From Planctomycetota bacterium (lineage in GTDB: Bacteria > Planctomycetota > UBA1135 > GCA-002686595), in NCBI GenBank assembly GCA_016220085.1, contig JACRIN010000020.1:20174-84173 (forward strand): a stretch of 64,000 nt of DNA, given 5' to 3'. Under the pieces are notes generated by a model. It saw only the letters and a program-made list of their open reading frames with translations, did no database searches and was not told where the DNA came from. The position numbers and the translations under genes were made by a program. Shown one piece after another: positions 9,385-19,754 of this stretch (the stretch's first letter is position 1; the number at the start of each line of letters is the position of its first letter).

Positions 9385-9390
9385 TATGCT
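9385..9390 (+). promoter_or_regulatory. candidate -10 hexamer (TATGCT) upstream of accB
   Basis: TATGCT lies about 78 bases before the accB ATG in a GC-rich gap. No convincing -35 element is seen. The same hexamer occurs on the minus strand at 37942-37947 before the PEGA lipoprotein gene. Confidence 0.25.
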
Positions 9391-9467
9391 GCCGCGACGC
9401 GGCGGCGCCTGGTCGCGCGCGTTGACGGCACCTGCCCCCCTCCAAGGCCCCGAGGATAGACGTCCGC

Positions 9468-9953
9468 ATGGACATCAAACAGCTCCAGCGCCTGGTCGCC
9501 CTGATGCAGCGCGGTGAGATCACCGAACTCGAGGTCGACGACAACAAGAACGGTCTGCGCGTGCGCCTGAAGCGCGGCACCGAGCAACCGGCGTCGAACG
9601 CACCGGTCGTCCATGTGACCCAGGGTGCCGCGGCGCCGGTCGCGCTGCCGATCGCGGCCGTGGTCGCCCCGCTCGCCGCTGAGGCCGCTCCCGCCGCCGC
9701 GAAGGAACCGGTCGGCAAGCCGTTCCCGAGCCCGATGGTCGGTACCTACTACCGCGCGCCTTCGCCGGAAGCCGAGCCCTTCGTGCGCGTCGGCACGCGC
9801 GTCGAGCCGGAGAGCGTCGTCTGCATCATCGAGGCGATGAAGGTGATGAACGAGATCCGCGCGGAGACGTCCGGAGAGATCGTCGAGCTCCTGGTCGAGA
9901 ACGGCGAGCCGGTCGAATTCGGCCAGCCGCTGTTCCTGATCAAGCCCGACTGA
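9468..9953 (+). CDS. accB: acetyl-CoA carboxylase biotin carboxyl carrier protein
   Basis: BCCP carries carboxybiotin between biotin carboxylase and carboxyltransferase in malonyl-CoA synthesis. The 161-residue protein has an N-terminal helical segment ([14 protein letters not shown]...), an Ala/Pro-rich linker (about residues 45-83) and a C-terminal biotinyl domain. That domain contains EAMKVMNEI, in which Lys125 is the biotinylation site. P-S-P-M-V-G-T-Y-Y marks the domain start. ATG 9468 is preceded by GAGGA about 11 bases upstream. It is followed 22 bases later by accC, the classic accBC operon. The carboxyltransferase genes are not in the window. Confidence 0.97.
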   Translation: MDIKQLQRLVALMQRGEITELEVDDNKNGLRVRLKRGTEQPASNAPVVHVTQGAAAPVALPIAAVVAPLAAEAAPAAAKEPVGKPFPSPMVGTYYRAPSPEAEPFVRVGTRVEPESVVCIIEAMKVMNEIRAETSGEIVELLVENGEPVEFGQPLFLIKPD

Positions 9954-9975
9954 ACGCCCCCCTCCGGCTCCACTG

Positions 9976-11352
9976 ATGTTCCGCCGAATCCTGGTCGCCA
10001 ACCGCGGAGAGATCGCCCAGCGCATCATCCGCACCTGCCGCGAGATGGGCATCGAGACTGTCGCGGTCTACTCGCAGGCCGACGCCGACGCGCTCTATCT
10101 GCGCCAGGCCGACGAAACGATCTGCATCGGCGCCGCGCCTGGCTCGAAGTCGTACCTCAACATTCCGGCGATCATCTCGGCCGCCGAGATCGCCGACGTC
10201 GACGCGATCCACCCGGGTTACGGGTTCCTGTCGGAGAACTCGCACTTCGCCGAGGTCTGCAACTCCTGCAACATCCATTTCATCGGGCCGGATCCGAAGA
10301 GCATCGAGGCGGTCGGCAACAAGGCCAACGCACGCGCGATGGCGATCTCGGCCGACGTGCCGGTAGTGCCGGGCTCCGACGGCCCGGTGGAGGACGAGCA
10401 GACCGCGCTCAAGGTCGCGCAACGCCTCGGCTATCCGGTGATCATCAAGGCGGCGGCGGGCGGAGGCGGGCGCGGGATGCGGATCGCGCGCAACGACCCG
10501 AGCTTGGTCAGCGGCTTCCACGCCGCGCGCAGCGAAGCGGAGGCGGCGTTCGGCGACTCGACGGTGTACGTCGAGAAGTTCGTCGAGAACCCGCGGCACG
10601 TCGAAGTGCAGATCCTCGGGGATCGCCACGGCACGCTGCTGCACCTCGGCGAACGCGATTGCACGATCCAGCGCCGCCACCAAAAGCTCGTCGAGGAATC
10701 GCCGAGCTCCAGCATCACGCCCGAGACCCGCGCCGCGATGGGCGCCGCCGCGGTGCGCGTCGCGAAGGCCGCGAGCTATCACAATGCTGGAACCGTCGAG
10801 TTCCTGGTCGACCAGAAGAACAACTTCTTCTTCATCGAGGTCAACGCACGCATCCAGGTCGAGCACTCGGTGACCGAGCTCGTGACCGGCATCGACCTGA
10901 TCCGTCAGCAGATCCTGGTCGCGTCCGGCGAGAAGCTGCCGTGGCGCCAGGACCAGATCGAGACCCGCGGCCACGCGATCGAGTGCCGGATCAACGCCGA
11001 GGACCCCGACAAGGACTTCCAGCCGTGCCCCGGCGTGATCGACGTCTTCGTCCCCCCGGGGGGGCCTGGGGTGCGCGTCGACAGCCACGGCTACAGCGGG
11101 TATCGGATTCCGCCGAACTACGACTCCATGATCGGCAAGCTGATGGCGCACCGCGCGACCCGCGAGGCGGCGATCCGCACGATGCTCCGCGCGCTCGACG
11201 AATTCGTGATCGTCGGTCCGAAGACCACCATCCCGCTGCTGCGCAAAATCCTGAACCACCCGGACTTCAGGAACGGCGACCACGACACCGGCTTCGTCGA
11301 GCGCTACTTCGGCGCGCGCCCGGCGACGACCATCGCGCGGGACTCACAATGA
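9976..11352 (+). CDS. accC: acetyl-CoA carboxylase, biotin carboxylase subunit
   Basis: This 458-residue ATP-grasp enzyme carboxylates the biotin on AccB with ATP and bicarbonate. Visible landmarks are the start [13 protein letters not shown], the Gly-rich ATP loop [41 protein letters not shown], and the catalytic stretch [14 protein letters not shown] (canonical form EMNTRVQVEHPVTE). Length is normal for the family (about 450). Its TGA overlaps the ATG of the following lipoprotein gene (ATGA), so the operon continues into 11349-12269. Confidence 0.97.
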   Translation: MFRRILVANRGEIAQRIIRTCREMGIETVAVYSQADADALYLRQADETICIGAAPGSKSYLNIPAIISAAEIADVDAIHPGYGFLSENSHFAEVCNSCNIHFIGPDPKSIEAVGNKANARAMAISADVPVVPGSDGPVEDEQTALKVAQRLGYPVIIKAAAGGGGRGMRIARNDPSLVSGFHAARSEAEAAFGDSTVYVEKFVENPRHVEVQILGDRHGTLLHLGERDCTIQRRHQKLVEESPSSSITPETRAAMGAAAVRVAKAASYHNAGTVEFLVDQKNNFFFIEVNARIQVEHSVTELVTGIDLIRQQILVASGEKLPWRQDQIETRGHAIECRINAEDPDKDFQPCPGVIDVFVPPGGPGVRVDSHGYSGYRIPPNYDSMIGKLMAHRATREAAIRTMLRALDEFVIVGPKTTIPLLRKILNHPDFRNGDHDTGFVERYFGARPATTIARDSQ

Positions 11353-12269
11353 AGCTCGCCCTCCGATTCCGGCTGCCCGCGCTCTCCCTGGGCCTCGCCC
11401 TGCTCGCGCCGAGCTGCTTCTGGCTCAACACGCAGCGTTGGCCGGCTCCGATGGAGGGCCCGACCGGCGACGAACTGCCGCCCGATCCGCACCCGCACCT
11501 TCCGGGCCCCGAAGAGGCGACCGTGTTCCGCCACGCGGATCCGGTGCAGTTCCGCCCGGCGGGCGCGCTCGCGGGCTACCCGCTCGTGTTCTTCGACAAG
11601 AAGGCCCGCGCCACCGCCGGAGCCTGCGTGATCGTCTCCGCCGGCGGCCGCGCCGAAGTGTTGTGGCCTTCGGGCTCGTCGGTGGTGATGTTCGGCCAGG
11701 CGGTCGGTTGGATCGGCAGCCCGGGCCGCGGCGAGCCGCTCTTCGAGTTCCAGGACGTCGATCGCGCATCGATCGAGATGAAGGCGGGCGACAACGTGCG
11801 CCTGCTCGGCGGCGCGCTGCTGTTCGGCGATTCGGGCCCGTACCTGATCGAACGTTCGCGCGCCGACATCGTCGTCTTGAAGAACCAGTCGAAGTCGCCG
11901 GTGACGCTCGCGTTCCGCGACGAGGTATACGAGCTCGCGCCCGGCCAGGAAGTCGACCTGCCGGTGGTCTCGACCGGCACCGCGCCCGAGGAGCCGCCGG
12001 CCGACGCGCGGCTGCTCGCCGGCCGCGGCTTCCAGGTCGAGGTGTCCGGCGAGCTTGCGCGCGGCGACGACGGGCATGCGCTGCGACTGCAAGCGAACGG
12101 ACCCGCGACGCTCGACGGCCTCGGCGTGCGCGTGCGTCTCCAGGCGGGCGAGAGCGCGACCTTCAAGAGCCTCGGCGAGCCGCGCGACGAAGTCCCCGAA
12201 GCTCCGGCCGAGCCGCCGACCGACGGCCCGGCGGACGAGCCCACCCCAACCGACGGCGAGCGGCGTTGA
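11349..12269 (+). CDS. putative outer-envelope lipoprotein, unknown function
   Basis: The 306-residue product starts with a hydrophobic signal and a lipobox-like LAPSC (Cys23), so it is probably a lipoprotein. The body (about residues 60-230) is predicted beta-rich, with segments such as [16 protein letters not shown] and [12 protein letters not shown]. These loosely recall FecR-type or carbohydrate-binding beta folds, but I cannot assign a family. The C-terminus is a Pro/Glu/Asp-rich low-complexity tail ([16 protein letters not shown]). It overlaps accC by 4 bases and is followed by nucleotide-sugar genes. That suggests an envelope role, but the position may only reflect read-through from accC. 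Confidence 0.7.
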   Translation: MKLALRFRLPALSLGLALLAPSCFWLNTQRWPAPMEGPTGDELPPDPHPHLPGPEEATVFRHADPVQFRPAGALAGYPLVFFDKKARATAGACVIVSAGGRAEVLWPSGSSVVMFGQAVGWIGSPGRGEPLFEFQDVDRASIEMKAGDNVRLLGGALLFGDSGPYLIERSRADIVVLKNQSKSPVTLAFRDEVYELAPGQEVDLPVVSTGTAPEEPPADARLLAGRGFQVEVSGELARGDDGHALRLQANGPATLDGLGVRVRLQAGESATFKSLGEPRDEVPEAPAEPPTDGPADEPTPTDGERR

Positions 12270-12292
12270 CGCCGCGGCCGAGCAAACCCTCC

Positions 12293-13279
12293 ATGTCGAA
12301 ACGACGCGTACTGATCACCGGCGGCGCCGGATTCCTCGGCAGTCACCTCTGCGACCGCTTCCTCGCCGAAGGGTTCGAGGTGGTCTGCATGGACAACCTG
12401 ATCACCGGGGATCTGCGCAACATCGAGCACCTGTTCGGGAACTCGTCGTTCCACTTCTACAACCAGGACGTCACCGAGTTCATCCACGTCCCGGGCGACC
12501 TCTACGCCGTGCTGCACTTCGCGTCGCCGGCGAGCCCGATCGACTACCTCGAGCTGCCGATCCAGACGCTCAAGGTCGGTTCCCTCGGCACGCACAAGGC
12601 GCTGGGTCTCGCGCGCTCGAAGGGCGCGCGCTTCCTGCTCGCGTCGACATCGGAGTGCTACGGCGATCCGCTGGTGCATCCGCAGCGCGAGGACTACTGG
12701 GGCAACGTCAACCCGGTCGGTCCGCGCGGCGTGTACGACGAGGCGAAGCGCTTCGCGGAGGCCATGACGATGGCCTACCACCGCTACCACAAGCTCGAGA
12801 CGCGCATCATCCGCATCTTCAACACGTACGGGCCGCGGATGCGTCTGAACGACGGGCGCGCGCTGCCGGCGTTCATGAGCCAAGCGCTGCGCGGCGAGGA
12901 CGTCACGGTGTTCGGCGACGGTTCGCAGACGCGCTCCTTCTGCTACGTCGACGACCTCGTCGAGGGCATCTACCGCTTGCTGCACTCCGACGAGATCTAC
13001 CCGACCAACATCGGCAATCCGGCGGAGATGACGATCCGGGAGTTCGCCGAAGCGGTGGTCGCGCTCTGCGGCTCGAACTCGAAGCTCGTCTTCAAGCCGC
13101 TGCCCGAGGACGACCCGAAGGTGCGCCAACCCGACATCACCAAGGCGCGGCGCGTGCTCGGTTGGGAGCCCAAGGTCGACCTCGCGACCGGTCTCGAGCG
13201 CACGCTCGCGTACTTCCGCTCGCGGCTCGAGCTCGTGCCGGCCAAGCCCGGCGGCAAGCCGGGCGACAAGAGGGCTTGA
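12293..13279 (+). CDS. NAD-dependent SDR, UDP-glucuronate decarboxylase-like
   Basis: This 328-residue extended short-chain dehydrogenase has a Rossmann motif ([10 protein letters not shown]) at residues 8-17, an [10 protein letters not shown] segment, and the catalytic YDEAK. The strings [17 protein letters not shown] and [15 protein letters not shown] are characteristic of UDP-xylose synthase/UDP-glucuronic acid decarboxylases, which make UDP-xylose from UDP-glucuronate. The C-terminal tail is Lys/Gly/Pro-rich. The gene opens a nucleotide-sugar block (UXS-like, glmS, 4-epimerase-like, rmlA, rmlD, rmlB) feeding the polysaccharide cluster downstream. Substrate specificity is inferred from motif resemblance only. 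Confidence 0.88.
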   Translation: MSKRRVLITGGAGFLGSHLCDRFLAEGFEVVCMDNLITGDLRNIEHLFGNSSFHFYNQDVTEFIHVPGDLYAVLHFASPASPIDYLELPIQTLKVGSLGTHKALGLARSKGARFLLASTSECYGDPLVHPQREDYWGNVNPVGPRGVYDEAKRFAEAMTMAYHRYHKLETRIIRIFNTYGPRMRLNDGRALPAFMSQALRGEDVTVFGDGSQTRSFCYVDDLVEGIYRLLHSDEIYPTNIGNPAEMTIREFAEAVVALCGSNSKLVFKPLPEDDPKVRQPDITKARRVLGWEPKVDLATGLERTLAYFRSRLELVPAKPGGKPGDKRA

Positions 13280-13282
13280 CCC

Positions 13283-15124
<1,842 letters not shown>

Positions 15125-15131
15125 GCCCCGC

Positions 15132-16082
15132 ATGAAAGTCCTGGTCACCGGAGGCGCGGGCTTCATCGGCTCGCACGTCTGCGAGGCGCTGCTCGCGCGC
15201 GGCGACGAAGTGGTCGTGCTCGACAACTTCAACGATTTCTACGACCCGCGCATCAAGCGGCGCAACGCGGCGTTGCTCGCTCGGGCGAAGGTCGTCGAAG
15301 GCGACCTGCGCGACCGCGAGCTCGTGGCGAACCTCTTCGCGAAGGAGCGCTTCGACGCGCTCGTGCACCTCGCCGCGATGGCGGGCGTGCGGCCGTCGCT
15401 GCTGGATCCGTTGCACTACGTCGACGTCAACCTGCGCGGGACGATGATCCTGCTCGAAGAGCTGCGCAAGGCTCCGAAGACGCGGTTCGTGTTCGCATCG
15501 TCGTCGAGCGTCTACGGCGCCAACGACCGCGTGCCGTTCAAGGAATCCGACGACATCCCGCACCCAGTCTCGCCGTACGCGTCGACCAAGCGCGCCGGAG
15601 AGCTCTTCGCCTGGACGCACCACCACCTCTACGGCATCCCGACCGCTTGCTTGCGCTTCTTCACCGTCTACGGCCCGCGCCAACGGCCCGAGATGGCGAT
15701 CGCGAAGTTCGTCAAGGCGATCGAAGCGGGCCAAGCGATCCCGTTCTTCGGCGACGGCTCGACGCGCCGCGACTACACGTACGTCGACGACATCGTCGAC
15801 GGCGTCGTGCGCGCGCTCGATCGCTGCGAGGGCTACCAGATCTACAACCTGGGCGAGAGCGCGACGACCTCGCTCGGTGAGCTCGTCGACCTGATCGGCA
15901 AGGCTGTCGGCCGCGAGCCGATCCTCGACCGCCAGCCGTTGCAGCCCGGCGACGTCCTGATCACCTACGCCGACGTCACCAAAGCGAGGGAAAAGCTCGG
16001 CTACCGGCCGACGACGCCGATCGCCGACGGGCTCATTCGCTACGTCGCGTGGTACCGCGCGACCGGCGGCGGCGTGCGCTGA
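15132..16082 (+). CDS. NAD-dependent epimerase, UDP-glucuronate 4-epimerase-like
   Basis: This 316-residue extended SDR has the Rossmann motif GGAGFIGSH at residues 7-15 and the catalytic Y-A-S-T-K. The string LDNFNDFYDPRIKRRN near residue 33 is characteristic of UDP-glucuronate 4-epimerases (CapI-type). GDGSTRRDYTYVDDIVDG and a PLQPGDV-T-Y-A-D end are also shared with that group. It would supply UDP-galacturonate for polymer synthesis. Together with the UXS-like enzyme at 12293, this suggests UDP-glucuronate is a branch point here, although no UDP-glucose dehydrogenase is in the window. Substrate is inferred. Confidence 0.88.
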   Translation: MKVLVTGGAGFIGSHVCEALLARGDEVVVLDNFNDFYDPRIKRRNAALLARAKVVEGDLRDRELVANLFAKERFDALVHLAAMAGVRPSLLDPLHYVDVNLRGTMILLEELRKAPKTRFVFASSSSVYGANDRVPFKESDDIPHPVSPYASTKRAGELFAWTHHHLYGIPTACLRFFTVYGPRQRPEMAIAKFVKAIEAGQAIPFFGDGSTRRDYTYVDDIVDGVVRALDRCEGYQIYNLGESATTSLGELVDLIGKAVGREPILDRQPLQPGDVLITYADVTKAREKLGYRPTTPIADGLIRYVAWYRATGGGVR

Positions 16083-16121
16083 ACCCACGGGAGTCGCTCG
16101 CGCGTTGCCGACCAGCGCGCG

Positions 16122-16151
16122 TTGCCGCTCTCGACGGCGGCAATGTAGACT
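16122..16151 (+). promoter_or_regulatory. candidate sigma-70-type promoter for the rmlA operon
   Basis: TTGCCG (16122-16127) and TAGACT (16146-16151) are separated by 18 bases in the 143-bp gap before rmlA, predicting a start near 16158 and a leader of about 68 nt. This is a by-eye match, not a scored one. Confidence 0.35.
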
Positions 16152-16225
16152 GCTCCGCTTCCCACGCTCCCCGAGCCGCCTCGCCGCGCCGATCCCCACC
16201 CCAGAGAACGCACGGAATACGTCCC

Positions 16226-16975
16226 ATGAAAGGTGTCATCCTCGCCGGAGGCCTCGGTACTCGCCTCTACCCGCTGACCAAGATCACCAACAAGCACCTG
16301 CTGCCGGTGTACGACCGGCCGATGATCTACTACCCGATCCAGTGCCTGGTGAACGCCGGCATCAAGGACATCATGGTGGTGACCGGCGGGCGCAAGTCGG
16401 GTGATTTCCTGTCGCTGCTCGGCAACGGCAAGGACTTCGGGCTCAAGCACTTCAACTACACGTACCAGGAAGGCGAAGGCGGGATCGCGGAAGCGCTCGG
16501 CCTCGCCGCTCACTGGGCCGCCGGCGAGAAGATCTGCGTCGTGTTGGGTGACAACATCATCCAGGGCAACATCAAGCGCGCCGCCGAGGACTTCGAGCGC
16601 CAGCAGCGTGGCGCGAAGATCATGCTCAAGGAAGTGCACGATCCCGAGCGCTTCGGCGTCGCCGAGATCAAGGACGGCAAGGTCGTCTCGATCGTCGAGA
16701 AGCCGAAGCAGCCGAAGACCAACCTCGCGGTGATCGGCATCTACATGTACGACCCGCGCGTGTTCGACATCATCAAGACGCTGCGGCCGTCCGATCGCGG
16801 CGAGCTCGAGATCACCGACGTCAACAACTGGTTCATAAAGGACGGGTCGATGACGTACGAGGTGCTCCAAGGCTGGTGGACCGACGCCGGCACGTTCGAG
16901 TCGCTGCACCGCTCGGCGTGCTTGATCGCCGACGGCGGCGCGAACCTGATGGAATTGCCGGCGGCGAAGAAGTGA
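16226..16975 (+). CDS. rmlA: glucose-1-phosphate thymidylyltransferase (short form)
   Basis: This 249-residue nucleotidyltransferase joins dTTP and glucose-1-phosphate to give dTDP-glucose. The signature LAGGLGTRLYPLTKITNKHL is at the N-terminus, with P-V-Y-D-R-P-M-I-Y-Y-P-I following. GDNIIQGN, IVEKPKQPKTNLAVIGIYMYD and TDAGTFESLH are family motifs. It is about 40 residues shorter than the E. coli-type RmlA (about 290) and lacks the C-terminal helical extension, as in the short RfbA subfamily. GTGA overlap with rmlD indicates co-transcription. Other NDP-sugar use is possible but less likely given the rmlD and rmlB neighbours. Confidence 0.92.
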   Translation: MKGVILAGGLGTRLYPLTKITNKHLLPVYDRPMIYYPIQCLVNAGIKDIMVVTGGRKSGDFLSLLGNGKDFGLKHFNYTYQEGEGGIAEALGLAAHWAAGEKICVVLGDNIIQGNIKRAAEDFERQQRGAKIMLKEVHDPERFGVAEIKDGKVVSIVEKPKQPKTNLAVIGIYMYDPRVFDIIKTLRPSDRGELEITDVNNWFIKDGSMTYEVLQGWWTDAGTFESLHRSACLIADGGANLMELPAAKK

Positions 16976-17850
16976 AACGCGTGCTGGTGACCGGCGCGGC
17001 GGGGATGCTCGGCAGCGAGCTCCTGCGCCGCGTGCCGTCCGGCGTGCACGCGCTCGGCACGGATCTCGTCACGCGCGACGGTCTCGACGTCCCCGGGCTC
17101 GACCTCGCGGACGCCGCGGCGGTCGATGCGGCGTGGGCGACGCAGGGTCCGTTCGACGGCGTGATCCACGGCGCGGCCTGGACCGCGGTCGACCTCGCCG
17201 AGGAGAAGCCCGCGGACGCCGCGCGCGCGAACACCGACGCGTGCCGCGTGCTCGCCGCGAAGTGCGCGGCGACCGGCGCGAGGCTCGTCGTCGTAAGCAC
17301 CGACTTCGTCTTCGACGGACGCAAGACGTCGCCGTACGGCGAGAGCGACCGCGAGAACCCGCTCTCGGTCTACGGCAAGACCAAGCGCGACGGCGAGCTC
17401 GCGGCGCTCGCTGCGCATCCGCGCGCGACGATGGTCGTGCGCACGCAGTGGCTCTACGGCCCGCGCGGCAAGCACTTCCCGCGCACGATCGCGGGGTTCG
17501 CGCGCAGCAAGGGTGCGCTCAAGGTCGTCGACGACCAGATCGGCGCGCCGACGTCGACGCTCGAGCTCGCGCCGGCGCTGTGGGACGTGCTCGCGAAGGG
17601 CGAGACCGGCGTCTACCACGCGGCGTGCGCGGGCTCCTGCACCTGGTTCGAGCTGACGCGCGAGCTTTGCGCGCGACTCGGCCTCGCGCACGTCGAGCTC
17701 ACGCCTTGCACGACCGCCGACTTCCCGCGGCCCGCCGCCCGGCCCGCGTACAGCGTGCTCGATTCCTCCAAGCTCGCGCGTCTGCGTGGCCGTCCGATGG
17801 CGGACTGGCGCGCGGCGCTCGCCGACTACCTCGTGTGCGAAAAGCTATGA
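16972..17850 (+). CDS. rmlD: dTDP-4-dehydrorhamnose reductase-like
   Basis: This 292-residue SDR corresponds to the last step of dTDP-L-rhamnose synthesis (NADPH reduction of the 4-keto sugar). Motifs are VTGAAGMLGSELL at the N-terminus, HGAAWTAVDLAEEKP, VVSTDFVFDG, the catalytic YGKTKRDGE, and RTQWLYGPRGKHF. The GTG start overlaps the rmlA TGA by 4 bases, and its own TGA overlaps the ATG of rmlB. The 3,5-epimerase RmlC, needed before this step, is absent from the window. Confidence 0.92.
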   Translation: MKRVLVTGAAGMLGSELLRRVPSGVHALGTDLVTRDGLDVPGLDLADAAAVDAAWATQGPFDGVIHGAAWTAVDLAEEKPADAARANTDACRVLAAKCAATGARLVVVSTDFVFDGRKTSPYGESDRENPLSVYGKTKRDGELAALAAHPRATMVVRTQWLYGPRGKHFPRTIAGFARSKGALKVVDDQIGAPTSTLELAPALWDVLAKGETGVYHAACAGSCTWFELTRELCARLGLAHVELTPCTTADFPRPAARPAYSVLDSSKLARLRGRPMADWRAALADYLVCEKL

Positions 17851-18863
17851 CGCTCTCCTGCATCGTCACCGGCGGCGCCGGTTTCATCGGTTCGAACTTC
17901 CTCCACCTGCTCGCCGAGACGCGACCGGACTGGAAGGTCGTCAACCTGGACGCGCTGACCTACGCGGGCAACCTAGAGAACCTGAAGTCGATCGAAGCGC
18001 GCAAGAACTACACGTTCGTGCACGGCGACATCCGCGAACCCGACCAAGTCGAGAAGGCGTTCGCGGCGGCGGGGGACGGCTGTGTCGTCGTGCACTTCGC
18101 GGCGGAGAGCCACGTCGATCGCTCGATCCAATCGGGCATCCCGTTCGTGACCACCAACGTCGTCGGCACGCAGGTGCTGCTCGACGCGTCGCGCAAGCAC
18201 GGCGTCACGCGCTTCGTGCACGTCTCGACCGACGAGGTCTACGGCTCGCTCGGCGACACCGGCTTCTTCACGGAAGAGACGCCGATCCAACCGAACTCGC
18301 CGTACTCGGCCAGCAAGGCGGCGAGCGACTTCCTCGTGCGCGCCGCATGTCACACGCACCACTTCCCGGGCCTGATCACGCGCTGCTCGAACAACTACGG
18401 GCCGTACCAGTTCCCCGAGAAGCTGATCCCGTTGATGATCGCGAACGCGAGCGAGTCGAAGCCGCTGCCCGTGTACGGCGACGGCATGAACGTCCGCGAT
18501 TGGCTGTACGTCGTCGATCACTGCGAGGCGATCCTCGCCGTGCTCGAGAAGGGCCGCGTCGGCGACGTCTACAACATCGGCGGCCACAACGAGTACCCGA
18601 ACCTCTTCATCGTGAAGACGATCCTGAAGACGCTCGGCCGGCCGGAGAGCCTGATCCACTACGTGAAGGACCGGCCCGGGCACGATCGCCGGTACGCGAT
18701 CGATGCCTCGAAGATCGAGCGGGAGCTCGGGTGGCGGCCGCGCTACAAGTTCGAGGATGCGCTGCCTCTGACGATACGCTGGTATCAGTCGCAAACCGAG
18801 TGGTTGCAACGTGTTAGGAACGGGGCGTACCGCGAGTACTACGCCCATCAGTACGGGAACTAG
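17847..18863 (+). CDS. rmlB: dTDP-glucose 4,6-dehydratase
   Basis: This 338-residue SDR converts dTDP-glucose to dTDP-4-keto-6-deoxyglucose. Landmarks are TGGAGFIGSNF near residue 8, LDALTYAGNLENL, HFAAESHVDRSI, STDEVYGSLG, the catalytic Y-S-A-S-K, RCSNNYGPYQFPEKLIP and DRPGHDRRYAID, all strongly typical of RmlB. ATG 17847 overlaps the rmlD stop. The order rmlA-rmlD-rmlB, with the EPS export genes 93 bases downstream, places deoxysugar supply directly ahead of polymer assembly. Confidence 0.95.
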   Translation: MTLSCIVTGGAGFIGSNFLHLLAETRPDWKVVNLDALTYAGNLENLKSIEARKNYTFVHGDIREPDQVEKAFAAAGDGCVVVHFAAESHVDRSIQSGIPFVTTNVVGTQVLLDASRKHGVTRFVHVSTDEVYGSLGDTGFFTEETPIQPNSPYSASKAASDFLVRAACHTHHFPGLITRCSNNYGPYQFPEKLIPLMIANASESKPLPVYGDGMNVRDWLYVVDHCEAILAVLEKGRVGDVYNIGGHNEYPNLFIVKTILKTLGRPESLIHYVKDRPGHDRRYAIDASKIERELGWRPRYKFEDALPLTIRWYQSQTEWLQRVRNGAYREYYAHQYGN

Positions 18864-18956
18864 TCCAGCCCCCGGTCCATCCGGTGGAATGGCGCTCCGG
18901 CTTTGCTCCGCAGAGCGGCGCGTCCGGTCCGATATCGCCTGCGCTGATCGCCCCAC

Positions 18957-19742
18957 ATGCCCCACGGAACTCCTCGTCTCGCCCTGCTCGCGCTCGTCGC
19001 GCTCGTCCTAGTTCTCGCGAGCTGCAGCACCGCGCCGAACAAGCGCGAGCTGCAGTACCTCAACACCGACGGCTTCGGGAACCGCTACACCGGCAACGCC
19101 GAGGACCAGAACTACGTCACGCTCGGCGACACGATCAACATCGCGGACTCGTATCACCCCGAGCTCGGCGGGGCGTACACGGTCGACATCGACGGCACGA
19201 TCGTGCTGCCGGAAGTCGGCGCGGTGTACGTCGCCGGACTGACGCGCACGGAGCTCGAAGCGTTCCTGATGCAGAAGTACTCGCCGTACTTCGCGAAGCT
19301 CGACATCAAGGTGCGCCTCGCGACGCGCGGCAAAGTGTTCTTCGTGTTCGGCGAGGTGCTCTCCGAGGGCTCGCGTCCGTTCCCCGGCGACCTGACGATC
19401 TTCGAGGCGGTCACTTCGGCGAAGCCGAACGAGCAGACGGCGAACTTGGGGCGCGTGAAGCTGATCCGCGCCGACCCGCGCGATCCGCTGGTGATCACGT
19501 GCAACTTGAGCGAGCTGATCGAGACCGGTGACTCCACGTTCAACATCCTCGTGCACGAGCGCGACATCATCTACGTCCCGCCGACGATGATGGCCGAGCT
19601 CGGCTACTTCCTCTCCGACCTCTTGTTCCCGGTGCAGAAGGTGATGCAGTCGCTGTTCTCGTTCGGTCGAGGCGGCTTCGGCGGTCGCAACCGCGGCGGC
19701 CTCGGAGTCGGCACCGGACTGGGTTCCGGCCTCGTCTTCTGA
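18957..19742 (+). CDS. polysaccharide export lipoprotein (Wza-like)
   Basis: The 261-residue protein has a signal peptide and lipobox LASC (Cys23). A polysaccharide-export (Poly_export) domain follows at about residues 50-130 (GDTINIADSYHPELGG, DGTIVLPEVGAVYVAGLT). An SLBB-like segment comes next (FFVFGEVLSEGSRPFPGDLTI, LVHERDIIYVPP). The end is Gly/Arg/Phe-rich (GRGGFGGRNRGG). Wza homologues form the outer-membrane channel for capsule or EPS. It is shorter than E. coli Wza (379). It precedes a Wzz-type protein by 12 bases, the usual pairing. The last residues resemble an amphipathic, membrane-inserting C-terminus, but this is only a guess. Confidence 0.9.
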   Translation: MPHGTPRLALLALVALVLVLASCSTAPNKRELQYLNTDGFGNRYTGNAEDQNYVTLGDTINIADSYHPELGGAYTVDIDGTIVLPEVGAVYVAGLTRTELEAFLMQKYSPYFAKLDIKVRLATRGKVFFVFGEVLSEGSRPFPGDLTIFEAVTSAKPNEQTANLGRVKLIRADPRDPLVITCNLSELIETGDSTFNILVHERDIIYVPPTMMAELGYFLSDLLFPVQKVMQSLFSFGRGGFGGRNRGGLGVGTGLGSGLVF

Positions 19743-19754
19743 ACCTCCCACCCC

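Noticed and set aside
9218..9467. Extension of moaC or a small gene across the moaC-accB gap
   Set aside because: MoaC already ends with its usual K-S-G motif. The frames in the gap lack a start, ribosome-binding site and homology.
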